64,000 nt of DNA. It comes from Simiduia aestuariiviva. GTDB lineage: Bacteria > Pseudomonadota > Gammaproteobacteria > Pseudomonadales > Cellvibrionaceae. The stretch lies in contig NZ_JACHXZ010000001.1 of NCBI RefSeq assembly GCF_014192475.1, forward strand, positions 1,102,110 through 1,166,109, given 5' to 3'. Made by a program: the position numbers and the translations under genes. This document shows positions 18,928 through 27,310 of the stretch, piece after piece. A model generated the notes under the pieces. It did not search any database and was not told where the DNA came from. It saw only the letters and a program-made list of their open reading frames with translations. The stretch's first letter is position 1. Every line of letters begins with the position of its first letter.

Positions 18928-19698
18928 TTAGAACGACTCTTCCTTGCGCGCCGTTAGCACCTCAACGCCATCTTTGGTGACGGCCAGTGTGTGTTCCCAC
19001 TGTGCCGAAAGGCGGCGATCTTTGGTGATGACGGTCCACCCATCGCCAAGAAGTTTGGTGCCTGGCTTGCCCGCATTGACCATGGGCTCAATGGTGAAGC
19101 ACATGCCTTCTTTTAGCTCCATGCCAGTGCCGGCTGTACCGTAGTGCAGGATTTGCGGGTCTTCGTGGAACACATCGCCAATGCCGTGGCCGCAGTATTC
19201 GCGCACCACTGAATAGTAGTTGCTTTCGGCGTGCTGCTGGATGATTGCGCCGATATCCCCGAGGCGGCAGCCGGGCTTCACTAGCTCGATCGCCTTGTAG
19301 AGACATTCTTGGGTGACCTGCACCAGGCGTTGTGCGTGGCTCGGTACATCGCCTACGAAATACATTTTGCTGGTGTCGCCAAAGTAGCCGTCGTAGATGA
19401 CGGTGACATCAATGTTGATGATATCGCCCTTTTTGAGCACCTTCTTCTCAGAGGGGATGCCGTGGCAAATCACTTCATTGACGGAGGTGCACACGGATTT
19501 GGGAAAGCCCTTGTAGCCTAGGCAGGCGGGGATGGCGTTCTGCTTTTCCACGATGTGGTCGTGAATCAGCTTGTCCAGGGCCTCGGTGGTGACACCGGGC
19601 ACCACGTGGGGCTCAATCATTTCGAGACACTCGGCGGCCATGCGGCCTGCGATCCGCATTTTGGCGATTTCGTCGGGGGTTCGGATGGTGGCGGACAT
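18928..19698 (-). CDS. map: Methionine aminopeptidase, type I
   Basis: Removes N-terminal Met from nascent proteins, 256 aa. The five metal ligands are seen in order: Asp in IDVTVIYDGYFGDTS (two Asp), His in CGHGIGDVFHEDP, Glu in FTIEPMVN and Glu in SAQWEHTL; the substrate-contacting His is in EVICHGIPS. The opening IRTPDEIAKMRIAGR is typical. It diverges from rpsB across a 280-base spacer, the common arrangement in proteobacteria, and leads the glnD-dapC operon. Confidence 0.97.
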   Translation of the reverse strand: MSATIRTPDEIAKMRIAGRMAAECLEMIEPHVVPGVTTEALDKLIHDHIVEKQNAIPACLGYKGFPKSVCTSVNEVICHGIPSEKKVLKKGDIINIDVTVIYDGYFGDTSKMYFVGDVPSHAQRLVQVTQECLYKAIELVKPGCRLGDIGAIIQQHAESNYYSVVREYCGHGIGDVFHEDPQILHYGTAGTGMELKEGMCFTIEPMVNAGKPGTKLLGDGWTVITKDRRLSAQWEHTLAVTKDGVEVLTARKEESF

Positions 19699-19804
19699 GG
19701 TTCAGGGGTTCCTTGACTGCGGATGTGCCCTACACAGGGCGGAAAAGGCCGCATTGTACCCCACTTTAAGGGTCGTCGGCAGGCTCTGTCAGGACGGTTT
19801 TTCT

Positions 19805-19832
19805 TTGTGTTTGGGCCGCTTTGTGGTATAAA
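19805..19832 (+). promoter_or_regulatory. Candidate sigma-70 promoter of rpsB-tsf
   Basis: A TATAAA box at 19827-19832 lies 16 bp downstream of TTGTGT (19805-19810). Transcription would start near 19839, leaving a leader of about 140 bases before the rpsB ATG. In E. coli the rpsB leader binds S2 for autoregulation; a similar role here is only inferred. The -35 match is weak (three of six). Confidence 0.45.
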
Positions 19833-19978
19833 GCGCGCCGCTGGAATGATCTAGCGAATTTATCTTAACGTCACACATGGTCCGTCACGCCTGACCTGGG
19901 TGCCTGAAAGCCTTGAATTTAAAGGGTTGAGGGTTGGTCGGTGGGGGTCATGGAGGCTCAACCCGAAAGGAAACTGAT

Positions 19979-20722
19979 ATGTCTCAAGTAAGCATGCGCG
20001 AAATGCTGCAGGCTGGTGTGCACTTTGGCCACCAAACCCGCTACTGGAACCCAAAGATGGGTAAATACATCTTTGGTGCTCGCAACAAAATTCACATCAT
20101 CAACCTCGAGCACACTGTGCCCGCTTTCAATAGCGCATTGGACGCTCTGAAGGCAATGGCTGCCCAAAAGAAGAAGATTCTTTTTGTTGGCACCAAGCGC
20201 GCAGCGCAAAAGGTGATTAAAGAGCAGGCTCAGCGCGCTGGCCAGCCTTTCGTTAGCCACCGGTGGTTGGGCGGAATGCTGACTAACTACAAAACCATTC
20301 GCCAGTCTATTAAGCGCTTCCGCGAGCTCGAAGCACAGAGCCAAGACGGTACCTTCGATAAGCTGACCAAGAAAGAGGCGCTGATGCGCACTCGCTTGAT
20401 GGACAAGCTGGAAAACTCTATCGGTGGTATCAAGGATATGGGCGGTCTGCCGGACGCGCTGTTCGTAATCGACGTTGATCACGAGCGCATCGCCATTCAG
20501 GAGGCCAACAATTTGGGTATTCCTGTTTTCGGTATCGTGGATAGCAACAGCAACCCAGACGGCGTTGATTTTGTTATTCCTGGTAACGATGACGCCATCC
20601 GCGCCGTGAAATTGTACGTGACCGCTGCGGCTGATGCCTGCTTGGAAGGTATCGCGGCCAGTGGTGCGGCAGTTGTAAACAAAGATGAGTACGTAGAAGC
20701 GAACGAAGCTGCGGCTAAGTAA
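19979..20722 (+). CDS. rpsB: 30S ribosomal protein S2
   Basis: 247-aa small-subunit protein. It starts [20 protein letters not shown] and contains [28 protein letters not shown] and the [12 protein letters not shown] block, all hallmarks of S2. The frame extends upstream to 19934, but the ATG at 19979 has a GAAAGGA ribosome site and gives the family start. The tsf gene follows after 104 bases containing an intrinsic terminator or attenuator, as expected when S2 is needed in different amounts from EF-Ts. Confidence 0.99.
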   Translation: MSQVSMREMLQAGVHFGHQTRYWNPKMGKYIFGARNKIHIINLEHTVPAFNSALDALKAMAAQKKKILFVGTKRAAQKVIKEQAQRAGQPFVSHRWLGGMLTNYKTIRQSIKRFRELEAQSQDGTFDKLTKKEALMRTRLMDKLENSIGGIKDMGGLPDALFVIDVDHERIAIQEANNLGIPVFGIVDSNSNPDGVDFVIPGNDDAIRAVKLYVTAAADACLEGIAASGAAVVNKDEYVEANEAAAK

Positions 20723-20767
20723 TTCGACGTCTTATCACGCGCACGCCCTTGGTGGCGAGCGCCTAGG

Positions 20768-20790
20768 AAAGGGGGCTTGGCCCCCTTTTT
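20768..20790 (+). terminator. Intrinsic terminator/attenuator between rpsB and tsf
   Basis: GGGGGC (20771-20776) pairs with GCCCCC (20780-20785) across a 3-base loop; flanking AAA and TTT extend the stem, and TTTTT follows. It lies between rpsB and tsf, so it probably terminates only partly and lets some transcripts continue into tsf. Confidence 0.8.
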
Positions 20791-20826
20791 CCCATGAACA
20801 GTTATTTAATTTAAGAGGATAGGTTT

Positions 20827-21702
20827 ATGTCAGCTATCTCTGCTTCACTGGTAAAAGAACTGCGCGAGCGCACGGGTTTGGGCATGATGGAGTGCAAAAA
20901 AGCACTGGTTGAGTCCGAAGGTGATATCGAACTGGCCATCGACAACCTGCGTAAGGCCTCTGGCCTGAAAGCGGCAAAGAAAGCCGACCGTACCGCTGCT
21001 GATGGCGTTGTGTCGGTAAAAGTAGCCGACGATGGTAGCTTCGGCGTTGTGGTTGAAGTTAACTCTGAAACTGACTTCGTTGCCCGCGACGAAAACTTCT
21101 TGGCCTTCGTTGGCAAGGTTGTAGATAAGGCCTTCGCAGACAAGCAAACCGACGTCGCCGCCCTGATGGCGGGCGAGCTGGAAGATGCCCGTTCTGCGCT
21201 GGTTCAAAAGATCGGTGAAAACATCGGCGTGCGCCGCATCGTTGCGGTAGATGCGGCCGGTGGTTGTGTAGGTGCCTACGTTCACTCCAACAACCGTATT
21301 GCCGTGATCACCCAGTTGAAGGGTGGCAACGTTGAGCTGGCCAAAGACGTTTCAATGCACGTTGCCGCGGTAAACCCACAGGTGGTTAACCCCGATCAAG
21401 TAGCTGCAGAAGTTGTCGAGAAGGAAAAGGACATCATCAAGGCGCAGCCAGACATGGCGGGCAAGCCCGCTGAGATCGTTGAAAAGATGATGGTCGGCCG
21501 CATCAACAAGTTCCTGAAAGAAGTCAGCTTGACTGAGCAGGCTTTTGTTAAGAACCCAGAATTGACCGTTGGCAAGCTGGTAAAAGACGCCGGTGCTGAG
21601 ATCGTTGCATTTACACGCTTTGAAGTGGGTGAGGGCATCGAGAAAGCCGAGGTGGATTTCGCCGCAGAAGTTGCCGCTCAGGTTGAAGCTTCTAAGGGCT
21701 AA
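20827..21702 (+). CDS. tsf: Translation elongation factor Ts
   Basis: Guanine-nucleotide exchange factor for EF-Tu, 291 aa. The N-terminal UBA-like part has [19 protein letters not shown], followed by the core with [13 protein letters not shown], the diagnostic EF-Tu contact (Asp and Phe). A clear AAGAGGATA ribosome site precedes the ATG. It is followed by a strong intrinsic terminator at 21750-21780. Confidence 0.99.
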   Translation: MSAISASLVKELRERTGLGMMECKKALVESEGDIELAIDNLRKASGLKAAKKADRTAADGVVSVKVADDGSFGVVVEVNSETDFVARDENFLAFVGKVVDKAFADKQTDVAALMAGELEDARSALVQKIGENIGVRRIVAVDAAGGCVGAYVHSNNRIAVITQLKGGNVELAKDVSMHVAAVNPQVVNPDQVAAEVVEKEKDIIKAQPDMAGKPAEIVEKMMVGRINKFLKEVSLTEQAFVKNPELTVGKLVKDAGAEIVAFTRFEVGEGIEKAEVDFAAEVAAQVEASKG

Positions 21703-21749
21703 TGCCTTTAAAACCCTCGGCTTGCGTGGGTTGGGGGCGTTGTAAAAGA

Positions 21750-21780
21750 AGAGGTTGGGTGTCGCACCCAGCCTCTTTTT
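21750..21780 (+). terminator. Intrinsic terminator after tsf
   Basis: A 12-bp stem with one G-T pair (21750-21761 with 21765-21776), a 3-base TCG loop, and a TTTTT run. It separates the rpsB-tsf transcript from pyrH, whose start lies 42 bases further on, so pyrH expression depends on readthrough or on a promoter not recognised here. Confidence 0.88.
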
Positions 21781-21821
21781 GCTGTTAAACTGCCACGAAT
21801 TTTTTGAGCGCGGAGCGGACC

Positions 21822-22568
21822 ATGGCCAGTAGTCGGGACAAAAAGTACAAACGCATTTTGTTGAAACTCAGCGGTGAAGAGCTGATGGGGCAGGAGGGGT
21901 TCGGAATTGACCCCAAAGTGCTCGACAAAATGGCCTTGGAAATTGGCCAGTTAGTGGGTATTGGCGTTCAGGTGGGTCTCGTAATCGGCGGTGGCAACCT
22001 GTTTCGTGGTGCAGCCCTCTCCGCCGCAGGTCTCGATCGAGTGACCGGTGACCACATGGGTATGCTGGCCACCGTCATGAATGCCCTGGCAATGCGCGAC
22101 GCCCTTGAGCGGAGCAATATCTCTTCGCGGGTCATGTCCGCCATTCCGATGAGTGGCATTGTCGAGCACTACGACCGCCGCCGCGCTATTCGCTTCCTCA
22201 AGGGCGGCGAGGTGGTCATCTTCTCCGCAGGTACGGGCAATCCATTCTTTACTACTGACTCCGCCGCTTGTTTGCGGGGCATTGAAGTAGAGGCCGATAT
22301 CGTCCTGAAGGCCACTAAGGTTGACGGCGTCTATACCGCCGACCCCATGAAAGACTCCAGTGCGACCAAGTACGACCAGCTCACTTACGATGAAGTGCTG
22401 AACAAAAAATTACAGGTCATGGACCTGACGGCCATATGTTTGTGTCGCGAGCACGACATGCCGGTACGCGTGTTCAAAATGAATAAAGCGGGTGCGTTGC
22501 TGAATATCGCCGTTGGCAATGAAGAAGGCACGCTTATAGAAGAAAGCAAAAAAGGGGACGATCAATGA
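21822..22568 (+). CDS. pyrH: Uridylate kinase (UMP kinase)
   Basis: Hexameric amino-acid-kinase-fold enzyme converting UMP to UDP, 248 aa. Motifs: [12 protein letters not shown] at the N terminus, [26 protein letters not shown], and [15 protein letters not shown] in the nucleotide region. The ATG at 21822 follows a GGAG site; the frame also runs to a TTG at 21804, judged not to be the start. The stop overlaps the frr start by 4 bases (ATGA). Confidence 0.98.
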   Translation: MASSRDKKYKRILLKLSGEELMGQEGFGIDPKVLDKMALEIGQLVGIGVQVGLVIGGGNLFRGAALSAAGLDRVTGDHMGMLATVMNALAMRDALERSNISSRVMSAIPMSGIVEHYDRRRAIRFLKGGEVVIFSAGTGNPFFTTDSAACLRGIEVEADIVLKATKVDGVYTADPMKDSSATKYDQLTYDEVLNKKLQVMDLTAICLCREHDMPVRVFKMNKAGALLNIAVGNEEGTLIEESKKGDDQ

Positions 22569-23122
22569 TCAACGATATTAAAAAAGATGCTGAAAGTAGA
22601 ATGCAAAAAGCGTTAGAGGCGCTGAGCAACAATTTCAATAAAATTCGTACCGGCCGCGCGCACCCCAGCCTGCTGGATTCGATCCAGGTGAACTACTATG
22701 GCTCAAACACGCCTTTGAGTCAGGTGGCGAATATCTCTGTTGAGGATGGCCGCACACTGTCGGTGACTCCGTGGGAGCCAAACTTGGTGCCCGAGATTGA
22801 GCGCGCCATCATGAAGTCCGATTTAGGACTCAATCCCTCTACTGCCGGTAGCGTCATTCGCTTGCCTATGCCAGCACTCACGGAAGAAACGCGTAAAGGT
22901 TTTACCAAGCAAGCCAAGGCTGAGGCAGAAAATGCGAGGGTGTCTATTCGCAATGTGCGTCGCGATGCCTTGGCGCAAGTGAAGGGGCTCGTTAACGATA
23001 AAGAAATTGGTGAAGATGACGAGCGTCGCGCAGCTGACGAAATTCAAAAGATCACCGATAAGTATGTTGCTGAAGTCGATAAAGCGTTGGCGGCGAAAGA
23101 ACAGGATCTGATGGCGATTTAA
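22565..23122 (+). CDS. frr: Ribosome recycling factor
   Basis: Releases post-termination 70S complexes together with EF-G, 185 aa, the standard length. It opens [19 protein letters not shown] and contains [15 protein letters not shown], the Arg-rich ribosome contact, and the long-helix end [11 protein letters not shown]. Translationally coupled to pyrH through an ATGA overlap. Confidence 0.99.
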   Translation: MINDIKKDAESRMQKALEALSNNFNKIRTGRAHPSLLDSIQVNYYGSNTPLSQVANISVEDGRTLSVTPWEPNLVPEIERAIMKSDLGLNPSTAGSVIRLPMPALTEETRKGFTKQAKAEAENARVSIRNVRRDALAQVKGLVNDKEIGEDDERRAADEIQKITDKYVAEVDKALAAKEQDLMAI

Positions 23123-23138
23123 TTGCCTGGAGATTTGT

Positions 23139-23870
23139 GTGACAAGCAATCGTTTACGCCATGTTGGCATCATTATGGATGGCAACAATCGCTGGGCAAA
23201 ACAGCGCAAACTACCCGGAGTCGCTGGCCACAAGGCCGGTGTTGAACGCATACGAGATGTTATGCGTGCCTGCCAAAAAGAGGGCGTCGAGGTATTAACG
23301 CTGTTCGCATTCAGCAGCGAAAACTGGCAGCGCCCCGCCAAAGAGGTGGAGGCGTTGATGTCCTTGTTCCAACTCTATCTCCAGCGCGAGGCGCGCAAGT
23401 TGCACGACGAAGGTGTACGTCTGCAGGTTATTGGCCGGCGCGATCGCTTCGGCCCCAAAATTCTAAACGCGATCGAAGACGCAGAAACCTTGACGAGCGC
23501 GGGTACAACCCGGCTCGTTATTGCTGCGGACTACGGTGGCCAGTGGGACATCGCCAATGCGGCGCGGGCTGTCGCAGTACAAGTGGCTGCTGGTGAACTG
23601 CAACCTGCTGACATTGATGACCAGTGTCTGCACGCGCACACCCAGTTGGCGGATTTGCCAGCGTTAGATCTTTTGATAAGAACCGGTGGTGAATACCGCA
23701 TCAGTAATTTTTTATTGTGGCAGGCAGCGTATGCCGAGCTGTATTTCAGTGAGCAATTCTGGCCCGATTTTGATGACCAGTCTCTGCACCTAGCCGCGCA
23801 GGATTTTTACGGTCGCCAACGCCGCTTTGGCTTAAATGGCGACCAAGTTGAGGAGGCTGTGCGTGCTTAA
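23139..23870 (+). CDS. uppS: Undecaprenyl diphosphate synthase (cis-isoprenyl transferase)
   Basis: Makes the C55 lipid carrier used for peptidoglycan and O-antigen, 243 aa. The catalytic block HVGIIMDGNNRWAKQR (Asp of MDGN), FAFSSENWQRP, and the IPP-binding RTGGEYRISNFLLWQ region are intact. The start is GTG with a TGGAG ribosome site. Its last bases encode an AGGAGG ribosome site for cdsA, and the two genes overlap by 8 bases. Confidence 0.98.
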   Translation: MTSNRLRHVGIIMDGNNRWAKQRKLPGVAGHKAGVERIRDVMRACQKEGVEVLTLFAFSSENWQRPAKEVEALMSLFQLYLQREARKLHDEGVRLQVIGRRDRFGPKILNAIEDAETLTSAGTTRLVIAADYGGQWDIANAARAVAVQVAAGELQPADIDDQCLHAHTQLADLPALDLLIRTGGEYRISNFLLWQAAYAELYFSEQFWPDFDDQSLHLAAQDFYGRQRRFGLNGDQVEEAVRA

Positions 23871-24696
23871 GCAACGCATAATTACAGCGTTATTGATTGT
23901 GGCTGTTCTGCTGGCAGCGTTGCATTATTTGCCGACGTCGCTGTTTCAATTGTTGCTGGCCACGGCGGTTCTCATCGCTACTTGGGAGTGGTCCAATTTA
24001 GCAGGCGTTACGAGTTATACGCTGCGCGGCGCCTATGTGGTTGTCACCGCCGGCATTATGGCGGCGGCGGGTTATTTGGTTGGCCTTAGTCACGAGTTGG
24101 ATACGCAGTGGCTGAGGAATTTGCTGATGATTGGCAGTGGCTGGTGGGCCCTGTCGCTGCTTTGGGTGCAAGGTTATCCCTCCAGTTCGCTGTTGTGGGG
24201 CGCGCGCTTGCCGCGTTTACTCATCGGTTGGCTGGTAATGGTGCCCGCGTGGTTGGCGCTGTGCTATTTGCGCGAGCAGCCCGCGGGTGCATGGCTAATG
24301 CTTATGGTCGTCGCCGTGGTCGCCGGTGCAGACATTGGTGGCTATTTTGTCGGCCGAAAATTTGGCAAGCACAAGCTGGCGCCTCAGGTGAGTCCAGGCA
24401 AAACGTGGGAGGGATTCTGGGGCGGCTTAGTAACCAATATATTGTGGGCAATCTTGCTGGGATTGTGGTTGGGCGAGGGGCGACTCCCGTTGTTGTTGGC
24501 GATTATCATCCCCGCGAGCTTGGTCTCTGTTCTGGGCGATCTCGTTGAAAGTATGTTGAAACGACATCGCGGTATTAAAGACAGTAGCCAGTTATTGCCC
24601 GGACATGGTGGAGTATTAGATCGAATCGACAGCATTACTGCAGCGGCTCCAGTCATGGCGTTGGGCATTTTGATGACCGGGTTCAGTCTGGTATGA
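23863..24696 (+). CDS. cdsA: Phosphatidate cytidylyltransferase
   Basis: Inner-membrane enzyme making CDP-diacylglycerol from phosphatidate and CTP, 277 aa with several hydrophobic helices. The signature S[11 protein letters not shown]...[32 protein letters not shown] region at residues ~185-260 is present in pieces [22 protein letters not shown] and [12 protein letters not shown]. The GTG at 23863 is chosen because a perfect AGGAGG lies 6 bases upstream inside uppS; an in-frame ATG 27 bases earlier has no such site. The stop overlaps dxr by 4 bases. Confidence 0.97.
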   Translation: MLKQRIITALLIVAVLLAALHYLPTSLFQLLLATAVLIATWEWSNLAGVTSYTLRGAYVVVTAGIMAAAGYLVGLSHELDTQWLRNLLMIGSGWWALSLLWVQGYPSSSLLWGARLPRLLIGWLVMVPAWLALCYLREQPAGAWLMLMVVAVVAGADIGGYFVGRKFGKHKLAPQVSPGKTWEGFWGGLVTNILWAILLGLWLGEGRLPLLLAIIIPASLVSVLGDLVESMLKRHRGIKDSSQLLPGHGGVLDRIDSITAAAPVMALGILMTGFSLV

Positions 24697-25862
24697 AGCC
24701 CCAGAGCATTACCATTCTTGGCGCAACGGGCTCCATCGGTTTAAGTACCTTGGATGTGGTGGCGCGCCATCCGGATCGTTATCAGGTGTACGCGGTCACG
24801 GCTGCTCGACAATGGCAGTCGCTGGCTGCATTGGCCATCACACATACAGCGCGCTATGCCGTCATCGCAGACGAGCAATACGCGGAGGAGTTACGGCACG
24901 CACTGCGCGATACAGATACTACCGTGCTGGCTGGAGAAGCGGCCCTGGCTGAAGTCTCCAAGGCGGCGGAGGTTCAGGTGGTCATGGCCGCAATAGTCGG
25001 TGCGGCGGGTCTTTTGCCCACTTTGGCGGCTGTAAATGCGGGTAAAAAAGTCTTATTGGCCAATAAAGAAGCGCTGGTTATGGCGGGGCACCTGTTTATG
25101 GAGGCCGTCGCTGCCAGTGGGGCAACGCTATTGCCCATTGATTCAGAGCACAATGCCATTTTCCAGTGTCTGCCCGAGCGATACACATCAACCGTCGGCG
25201 CTGGCGTCAGTAAAATACTGCTAACCGCCTCTGGCGGACCGTTTCGCACTTGGGAATTCGATGCCTTGGCTGCGGTGACGCCAGCGCAAGCCTGCGCCCA
25301 CCCCAATTGGTCTATGGGTCGAAAAATCTCGGTAGATTCCGCCACCATGATGAATAAGGGCTTGGAGCTTATCGAAGCCTGCTGGCTGTTTCGCACCACC
25401 GCGGTTCATGTGGAGGTGGTGATTCATCCGCAGAGTGTTATCCATTCCATGGTTCAGTATGTGGATGGCTCGGTACTGGCGCAGATGGGGAACCCGGATA
25501 TGCGCACGCCAATTGCCCACGCGTTGGCGTGGCCTGAGCGCATAGATTCCGGTGTGCCGCCGTTGGATTTGATCGCCACAGCCAAGCTGGATTTCGAGGC
25601 GCCTGATATGACGCGCTTTCCATGCCTGCGGTTGGCCTATGAGGCAGCGCAAAATGGGGCGGCACCCACAGTGTTGAATGCCGCCAACGAAGTGGCCGTC
25701 GATGCGTTTTTAAGCGAAAAATTGCCGTTTAGTGGCATTGCAAGAATTTGTGAGCAAGTCCTGCAGCAAGTGCAACACGCGGAACCTGTGAGCATTGACG
25801 AAGTCTTAGCCGTTGATGCGATGGCGCGCGAGCGTGCCGAACACCTGTTACAGGGTAGCTAA
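24693..25862 (+). CDS. dxr: 1-deoxy-D-xylulose 5-phosphate reductoisomerase
   Basis: Second step of the MEP isoprenoid pathway, NADPH dependent, 389 aa. N-terminal NADPH fold [17 protein letters not shown], then [13 protein letters not shown], the metal-binding [11 protein letters not shown], and the flexible-loop region [21 protein letters not shown]. It is translationally coupled to cdsA by a 4-base overlap. Supply of isoprenyl units to the neighbouring UppS explains the clustering. Confidence 0.98.
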   Translation: MKPQSITILGATGSIGLSTLDVVARHPDRYQVYAVTAARQWQSLAALAITHTARYAVIADEQYAEELRHALRDTDTTVLAGEAALAEVSKAAEVQVVMAAIVGAAGLLPTLAAVNAGKKVLLANKEALVMAGHLFMEAVAASGATLLPIDSEHNAIFQCLPERYTSTVGAGVSKILLTASGGPFRTWEFDALAAVTPAQACAHPNWSMGRKISVDSATMMNKGLELIEACWLFRTTAVHVEVVIHPQSVIHSMVQYVDGSVLAQMGNPDMRTPIAHALAWPERIDSGVPPLDLIATAKLDFEAPDMTRFPCLRLAYEAAQNGAAPTVLNAANEVAVDAFLSEKLPFSGIARICEQVLQQVQHAEPVSIDEVLAVDAMARERAEHLLQGS

Positions 25863-25903
25863 ATAGAATTTGGCCAGACGTTAGCGTTGGCCCGGAGTTT
25901 AAA

Positions 25904-27256
25904 ATGGCGCATGTAGAGACAATTGTTTGGTTTATCGTGGCCCTCGGCCTACTGGTGACCATCCACGAATATGGCCATTTTTGGGTGGCTAGGCGCTGTG
26001 GCATCAAGGTGCTGCGCTTCTCTGTGGGTTTTGGAAAGCCGCTCGTGAGTTGGTATGACAAGCAGGGTACCGAATTCTGTATTGCCGCTATCCCCTTGGG
26101 GGGGTATGTCAAAATGCTCGACGAGCGCGAAGGTGATGTGCCCGAGCACCTGCTGAAACAGGCCTTTACCCAAAAGTCCGTATTGGCGCGGATAGCGGTG
26201 GTTGTCGCGGGCCCAGTTGCCAACTTTCTGCTCGCCATCGTGTTGTTCTGGATTATGGTGATGCCCGGCGTCACGCAAGTTGCCCCGGTGATTGGTGCTG
26301 TGCAGTCGGATTCTATTGCCGCAAAAGCCGGCATTGAGGCTGGGCAAGAGATTATCGCCGTGGACGGCGAGGCCACAGATTCTTGGCAGGCGGTGCACCA
26401 GCAGTTGTTGGAGCGATTGGGCGAGACTGGTCGCATTACATTCACCGTCCGCTATCCAAATTCATCCTTGGAATACATTTCTGAAGCAGAGCTGGCTGAT
26501 TGGCTGGTGGACGAGGATGAGCCCGATGTATTGGCAGGCATAGGGCTAACGCCCTTCCGACCGGTGTACCAGGCCAAGTTGGCGCAGGTGCTGCCCGAAT
26601 CGCCGGCTGCAATCGCCGGGCTTCAGGCGGGCGATTGGATAGTTGCCGTGGATGGCGAGCCGGTGGCGGATTGGAGTGCGTTTGCGAACTATGTGCGGGC
26701 CAGACCGGCGCAATCAATTGAACTTACCTTGGAGCGAGGTGTCGAACGCCTGAGTTTGCCTGTGACCCCCGAGCGCGTAGAGCGCGATGGCCAGTGGGTT
26801 GGACAGGTTGGAGTAGCGCCGGAGACCCCAACATGGCCGGAAGGTTATTTGCGTCACAAGCAGTATAACTTGGCGCAGGGATTGTGGCGGGGCGTGGAAA
26901 AAACTTGGGAAACCTCGGGTTTTGTCTTGCTTTCCGTCAAGAAATTGTTAGTTGGTGAAATATCCACTAAAAACTTGAGTGGCCCCATAACCATTGCTAA
27001 AGTGGCGGGCGCTTCGGCAAAGGCCGGTTGGGAGTACTATGTCGGCTTTTTGGCCCTGCTCAGCGTCAGTCTGGGCGTGTTTAATCTCTTGCCCATTCCG
27101 GTATTGGATGGCGGTCATTTGATGTATTACCTGATAGAGCTGGTGAAAGGCAGCCCTGTCCCAGAAAAGGTCCAAATGTTCGGCTATCAACTGGGTCTAT
27201 TGATGGTTTTAGGTGTCATGATGTTAGCGGTCTACAACGACATCATGCGGCTTTGA
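25904..27256 (+). CDS. rseP: Site-2 intramembrane zinc protease RseP
   Basis: Inner-membrane S2P metalloprotease that cuts RseA to release sigma-E, 450 aa. The zinc motif HEYGH lies in the first helix (His21, Glu22, His25), and the third ligand is in the C-terminal NLLPIPVLDGGH helix. Two periplasmic PDZ domains lie between (~residues 125-195 and ~215-300). The start ATG is 41 bases after dxr. It sits directly upstream of bamA, as in most gammaproteobacteria. Confidence 0.97.
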   Translation: MAHVETIVWFIVALGLLVTIHEYGHFWVARRCGIKVLRFSVGFGKPLVSWYDKQGTEFCIAAIPLGGYVKMLDEREGDVPEHLLKQAFTQKSVLARIAVVVAGPVANFLLAIVLFWIMVMPGVTQVAPVIGAVQSDSIAAKAGIEAGQEIIAVDGEATDSWQAVHQQLLERLGETGRITFTVRYPNSSLEYISEAELADWLVDEDEPDVLAGIGLTPFRPVYQAKLAQVLPESPAAIAGLQAGDWIVAVDGEPVADWSAFANYVRARPAQSIELTLERGVERLSLPVTPERVERDGQWVGQVGVAPETPTWPEGYLRHKQYNLAQGLWRGVEKTWETSGFVLLSVKKLLVGEISTKNLSGPITIAKVAGASAKAGWEYYVGFLALLSVSLGVFNLLPIPVLDGGHLMYYLIELVKGSPVPEKVQMFGYQLGLLMVLGVMMLAVYNDIMRL

Positions 27257-27310
27257 ATCATTCGATCCGTCATATTTGCAGCACTGAATTAATAAATTAG
27301 AACAGAAATT

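Noticed and set aside
25729-26445. 238-codon minus-strand ORF across dxr and rseP
   Set aside because: Spans two well-supported genes antisense and lacks protein-like motifs.
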